The position numbers and the translations under genes are program-made. The notes under the pieces were generated by a model. The model was not told the origin of the DNA. It ran no database searches and saw only the letters and a list, made by a program, of their open reading frames with translations. Shown here piece after piece: positions 4,881-6,114 of a DNA stretch of 6,114 bases. Source of the stretch: an uncultured Oscillibacter sp. (GTDB lineage: Bacteria > Bacillota > Clostridia > Oscillospirales > Oscillospiraceae); the NCBI GenBank assembly GCA_937884915.1, contig CALAAN010000274.1, positions 1-6,114 on the forward strand. The letters run 5' to 3'. Position 1 is the stretch's first letter. Each line of letters starts with the position of its first letter.

Positions 4881-6114
4881 ATGGCGGAACAAACGACATT
4901 ACAGATCCAGCACATTTCCAAGATCTTCCCCGGCGTCAAGGCTCTGAACGACATCAACATCGAAGCCAGAGGCGGAGAGATCGTTGGACTCATCGGCGTC
5001 AACGGCGCCGGCAAATCAACGCTCATGAATATCCTCGGCGGTATTCACGAGCCAACGGAAGGTCAGATCCTGATCGACGGCAAGCCTGTCCGCATTACGA
5101 CCCCGCAGGACGCGGAAAAATACGGCATCGGCTTTATCCATCAGGAGCCTGTCATGTTCGACTATATGACCGTCGCGGAAAACATCTCCGTTTCCCGCCT
5201 GCACGGTCTTGTAAATTATAAAACCCTCAATTCGATCGCAAAGAAATATCTCGCACAGATGAACTGCGACATCGACCCGCGTGAGAAGGTCATCAATCTT
5301 CCCATCGGCGAACGGCAGATGGTAGAGATCGCCCGCGCGCTTTCCGCCGGCAACAAGATCCTGCTCTTCGACGAGCCGACCGCCTCCTTCACCGACAAGG
5401 AAAAGGCCAAGCTGTTCGAGATCATCCGCGACCTCAAGAAGCAGGGTGCCTGCATCTTCTTCATTTCCCACTTCCTCGACGAGGTCGAGGATCTGACCGA
5501 CCGCACCATCGTTCTGCGCGACGGTCAGGTCGCCCTCAGCGGCAAGACCAGCGAGATCACCCGCGAGCAGATCCTCCAGAATATGATCAGCGGTCAGATC
5601 ACCAAGGTCGACTCCTCCGAGGCCAAGACCTTTGACAAGGTCATCATGCGCGTGGAGAACCTCTCCGCCAGCAAAAAGACCGACAAGATCAGCTTCGATC
5701 TGCACGAGGGCGAGGTCCTGTGTCTCTGGGGCCTCATGGGCTCCGGCCGTACCGAGACGCTCCGCGCCATCTACGGTCTGGACAAGGCCGATGAAGGCAC
5801 CGTCTCGCTCGACACTGGCGGCGGCCTGCGTCCCGTGCCGTTCAGCCGCATCCATGAATACTGCGGCTTCGTCACCGAGGCACGGCACGACGACGGCTGC
5901 CTGCTCCCGTGGTCGATCTGGGAAAACATGAGCGCGCCGAACCTGAAGGCGTATCTCAGGAAAAACGGCCTGTTCCTGGACTATGCCAAGCAGAAGGAGC
6001 AGAGCGAGGTCTTCTCCAAGCGGCTGAACGTCAAGGCGCCCTCTGTCGAAACACAGATGTCCGCGCTTTCCGGCGGCAACCAGCAGAAGGTCATCATGGC
6101 CAAGTGGCTCATGA
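4881..6114 (+). CDS. Sugar ABC transporter double ATPase (RbsA/MglA-like), 3' end cut by window
   Basis: Energises the importer by ATP hydrolysis on the cytoplasmic side of the membrane. The frame is open from ATG 4881 to the window end: 411 residues of a protein usually near 500. Domain 1: Walker A GVNGAGKST (39-47), Q-loop IHQEP (Q88), signature in the divergent form LPIGERQ (140-146), Walker B ILLFDEP (160-166, Glu165), H-loop His197 in FFISHFLDEV. Domain 2: degenerate Walker A GLMGSGRT (284-291) with arginine in place of the lysine, and a full signature LSGGNQQKV (396-404); its Walker B and H-loop lie beyond the end. The lysine-to-arginine change in the second P-loop is normal for RbsA/MglA proteins, which keep one fully active site. 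The gene follows the permease by 4 nt. Whether further subunits or sugar enzymes follow cannot be seen. Confidence 0.95.
   Translation, partial: MAEQTTLQIQHISKIFPGVKALNDINIEARGGEIVGLIGVNGAGKSTLMNILGGIHEPTEGQILIDGKPVRITTPQDAEKYGIGFIHQEPVMFDYMTVAENISVSRLHGLVNYKTLNSIAKKYLAQMNCDIDPREKVINLPIGERQMVEIARALSAGNKILLFDEPTASFTDKEKAKLFEIIRDLKKQGACIFFISHFLDEVEDLTDRTIVLRDGQVALSGKTSEITREQILQNMISGQITKVDSSEAKTFDKVIMRVENLSASKKTDKISFDLHEGEVLCLWGLMGSGRTETLRAIYGLDKADEGTVSLDTGGGLRPVPFSRIHEYCGFVTEARHDDGCLLPWSIWENMSAPNLKAYLRKNGLFLDYAKQKEQSEVFSKRLNVKAPSVETQMSALSGGNQQKVIMAKWLM

Noticed and set aside
3698..5026. 442-codon minus-strand open frame opposite the permease
   Set aside because: It is the antisense shadow of a clear RbsC-like permease in C-ending codons; its product is highly charged D/H/Q/R-rich low-complexity sequence with no family resemblance and no ribosome binding site.
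5016..5888. 290-codon minus-strand open frame opposite the ATPase
   Set aside because: Antisense shadow; the plus strand encodes all ABC ATPase motifs in frame through the same region.

Overview
The window looks like a moderately GC-rich member of the Clostridia, most likely an Oscillospirales-type gut anaerobe. The reasons are strong AGGAGG-type ribosome binding sites, heavily C-ending codons, a Clostridium symbiosum-like pyruvate phosphate dikinase, a DUF6273 protein of the kind common in gut Firmicutes, and a lipoprotein-anchored sugar ABC importer. This taxonomic guess rests on gene style, not on a marker gene.

Layout. Positions 1-1000 (+) hold the C-terminal third of pyruvate phosphate dikinase (ppdK), closed by a textbook intrinsic terminator at 1030-1066. 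Convergent to it, on the minus strand, is a probable two-gene operon. It consists of a CsoR-family metal-sensing repressor (2065-1799) followed after 19 nt by a DUF6273 protein (1779-1084). A TATAAT promoter lies upstream of csoR, with four ATACC/GGTAT half-sites packed around it that are probably its own operator. About 520 nt of AT-richer, repeat-containing regulatory DNA follow, without a credible gene.

Then comes a plus-strand importer operon in the order substrate-binding lipoprotein (2644-3747), permease (3875-4876), double ATPase (4881 to beyond the window end). The proteins are of the ribose/galactose (RbsB-RbsC-RbsA, CUT2) class. A perfect 14-bp hairpin capped by a UUCG tetraloop sits between the binding protein and the permease. 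It could set a high binding-protein to membrane-subunit ratio. The permease and ATPase genes are only 4 nt apart and are probably translationally coupled.

How the genes work together. The lipoprotein captures a sugar outside the cell, the RbsC-like channel moves it, and the RbsA-like ATPase powers this. The exact sugar cannot be read from the sequence. PPDK interconverts PEP and pyruvate with PPi and so belongs to central glycolysis, not to the importer. The csoR-DUF6273 pair is an unrelated insertion in terms of function. CsoR has the full copper-type ligand set, but no copper pump or chaperone is visible, which makes the pairing with DUF6273 the oddest point here. Nothing in the window is clearly a new type of system.
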